Assembly: GCF_030678915.1 (NCBI RefSeq)
Contig: NZ_JAUUTZ010000002.1
Location: 124,001 to 188,000, forward strand
From: Paracoccus wurundjeri
Lineage (GTDB): Bacteria > Pseudomonadota > Alphaproteobacteria > Rhodobacterales > Rhodobacteraceae
DNA: 64,000 bases
Direction of reading: 5' to 3'
In this document: positions 63,777 to 64,000 of the stretch, one piece after another
How positions within the stretch are numbered: position 1 is the stretch's first letter
Layout: every line of letters starts with the position of its first letter
Notes under the pieces: model-generated
Seen by the model: the letters and a program-made list of their open reading frames with translations, nothing else
The model's database searches: none
What the model was told of the DNA's origin: nothing
Position numbers and translations under genes: made by a program

Positions 63777-64000
63777 TCAGAACCGGACATCGAGTTTGAA
63801 CGCGACCGTGTGATCCTGACTGTCGCCATCCGTGCCGAAGGCGGTGCGATAGTCGAGGCCAAGGGTCCATAATTCACCGATCTGGGCATCGAACCCAAGG
63901 CCGATGGCCAGCTGATCGCGCGAGAATCCATCGGCATCAATGATATAGGGCAATGTGCCAAGATCGGCATAACCCAGTCGGGCCTGGCTCGAATTCTCGA
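63777..64000 (-). CDS. C-terminal fragment of an outer-membrane beta-barrel (autotransporter-like) protein
   Basis: The window ends inside this gene. The last 73 residues read as alternating polar/hydrophobic strands (LAIGLGFDAQIGELWTLGLD, then YRTAFGTDGDSQDHTVAFKL) and finish in DVRF with a terminal Phe, the usual signal for insertion of outer-membrane barrels by the Bam machinery. This suggests the end of an autotransporter beta domain. It is convergent with tcuB. The N-terminal part is outside the window, so passenger and role are unknown. Confidence 0.65.
   Translation of the reverse strand, partial: ENSSQARLGYADLGTLPYIIDADGFSRDQLAIGLGFDAQIGELWTLGLDYRTAFGTDGDSQDHTVAFKLDVRF

Overview
The window looks like a chromosomal or large-plasmid catabolic region from an alphaproteobacterium, most likely a Rhodobacterales (Paracoccus/Rhodobacteraceae-type) organism. 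This rests on the high GC content, dense ATGA/GTGA-coupled operons, the mix of peptide ABC, TRAP and TTT carboxylate transporters, and a repeat-hairpin element near 51521-51590 of a kind common downstream of genes in Rhodobacteraceae. No rRNA, tRNA, CRISPR array, insertion sequence or phage gene was recognised. Nearly all genes serve uptake and oxidation of small organic acids or peptides.

Layout. (1) 0.15-3.1 kb: an Nramp-related transporter that has lost the usual metal-site motifs, a small membrane partner, and a TerC protein. (2) 3.7-8.6 kb: an orphan P-loop protein and the oxalate operon oxc-frc. (3) 9.1-20.9 kb: a nine-gene, tightly coupled operon on the minus strand (amidohydrolase, DppB, DppC, substrate-binding protein, second amidohydrolase, DppD, DppF, ThDP enzyme, gamma-glutamyltransferase) headed by a 13-codon leader ORF; a LysR gene lies upstream. 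(4) 22.4-29.4 kb: LacI regulator divergent from a TRAP transporter, a VOC protein, a RuBisCO-like protein and a DUF1537 acid-sugar kinase. (5) 29.4-41.3 kb: an isocitrate/isopropylmalate-type dehydrogenase, two MmgE/PrpD proteins, an atypical SDR, an iron/spermidine-type ABC transporter, a GntR regulator, a PdxA-family dehydrogenase and a fluoroacetate-dehalogenase-like hydrolase. Three promoters here carry sites of the form TTGTCAAC-N8-GTTGACAA. (6) 41.5-50.7 kb: LysR, two M20 peptidases and a second peptide ABC transporter with a fused double ATPase. (7) 50.6-63.7 kb: a tricarballylate-type locus with GntR, three MmgE/PrpD proteins, TctABC, a second atypical SDR, an AbrB-family membrane protein and TcuA/TcuB, whose three promoters share a 20-bp operator TTGTATAC-N4-GTATCCAA. 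(8) The right edge cuts the C-terminus of an outer-membrane beta-barrel protein.

The most interesting signals are these. First, the tricarboxylate regulon of part 7 is tied together by one operator at three promoters. Second, part 5 is tied together by a different operator. Third, both regulons pair MmgE/PrpD enzymes (five paralogues in all) with an SDR of the same unusual subfamily, in which the catalytic Ser and Tyr positions are Gly and Val. That repeated pairing suggests a shared, undescribed chemical step on carboxylic acids. The RuBisCO-like protein plus kinase plus beta-decarboxylating dehydrogenase suggests a further acid-sugar route next to it.
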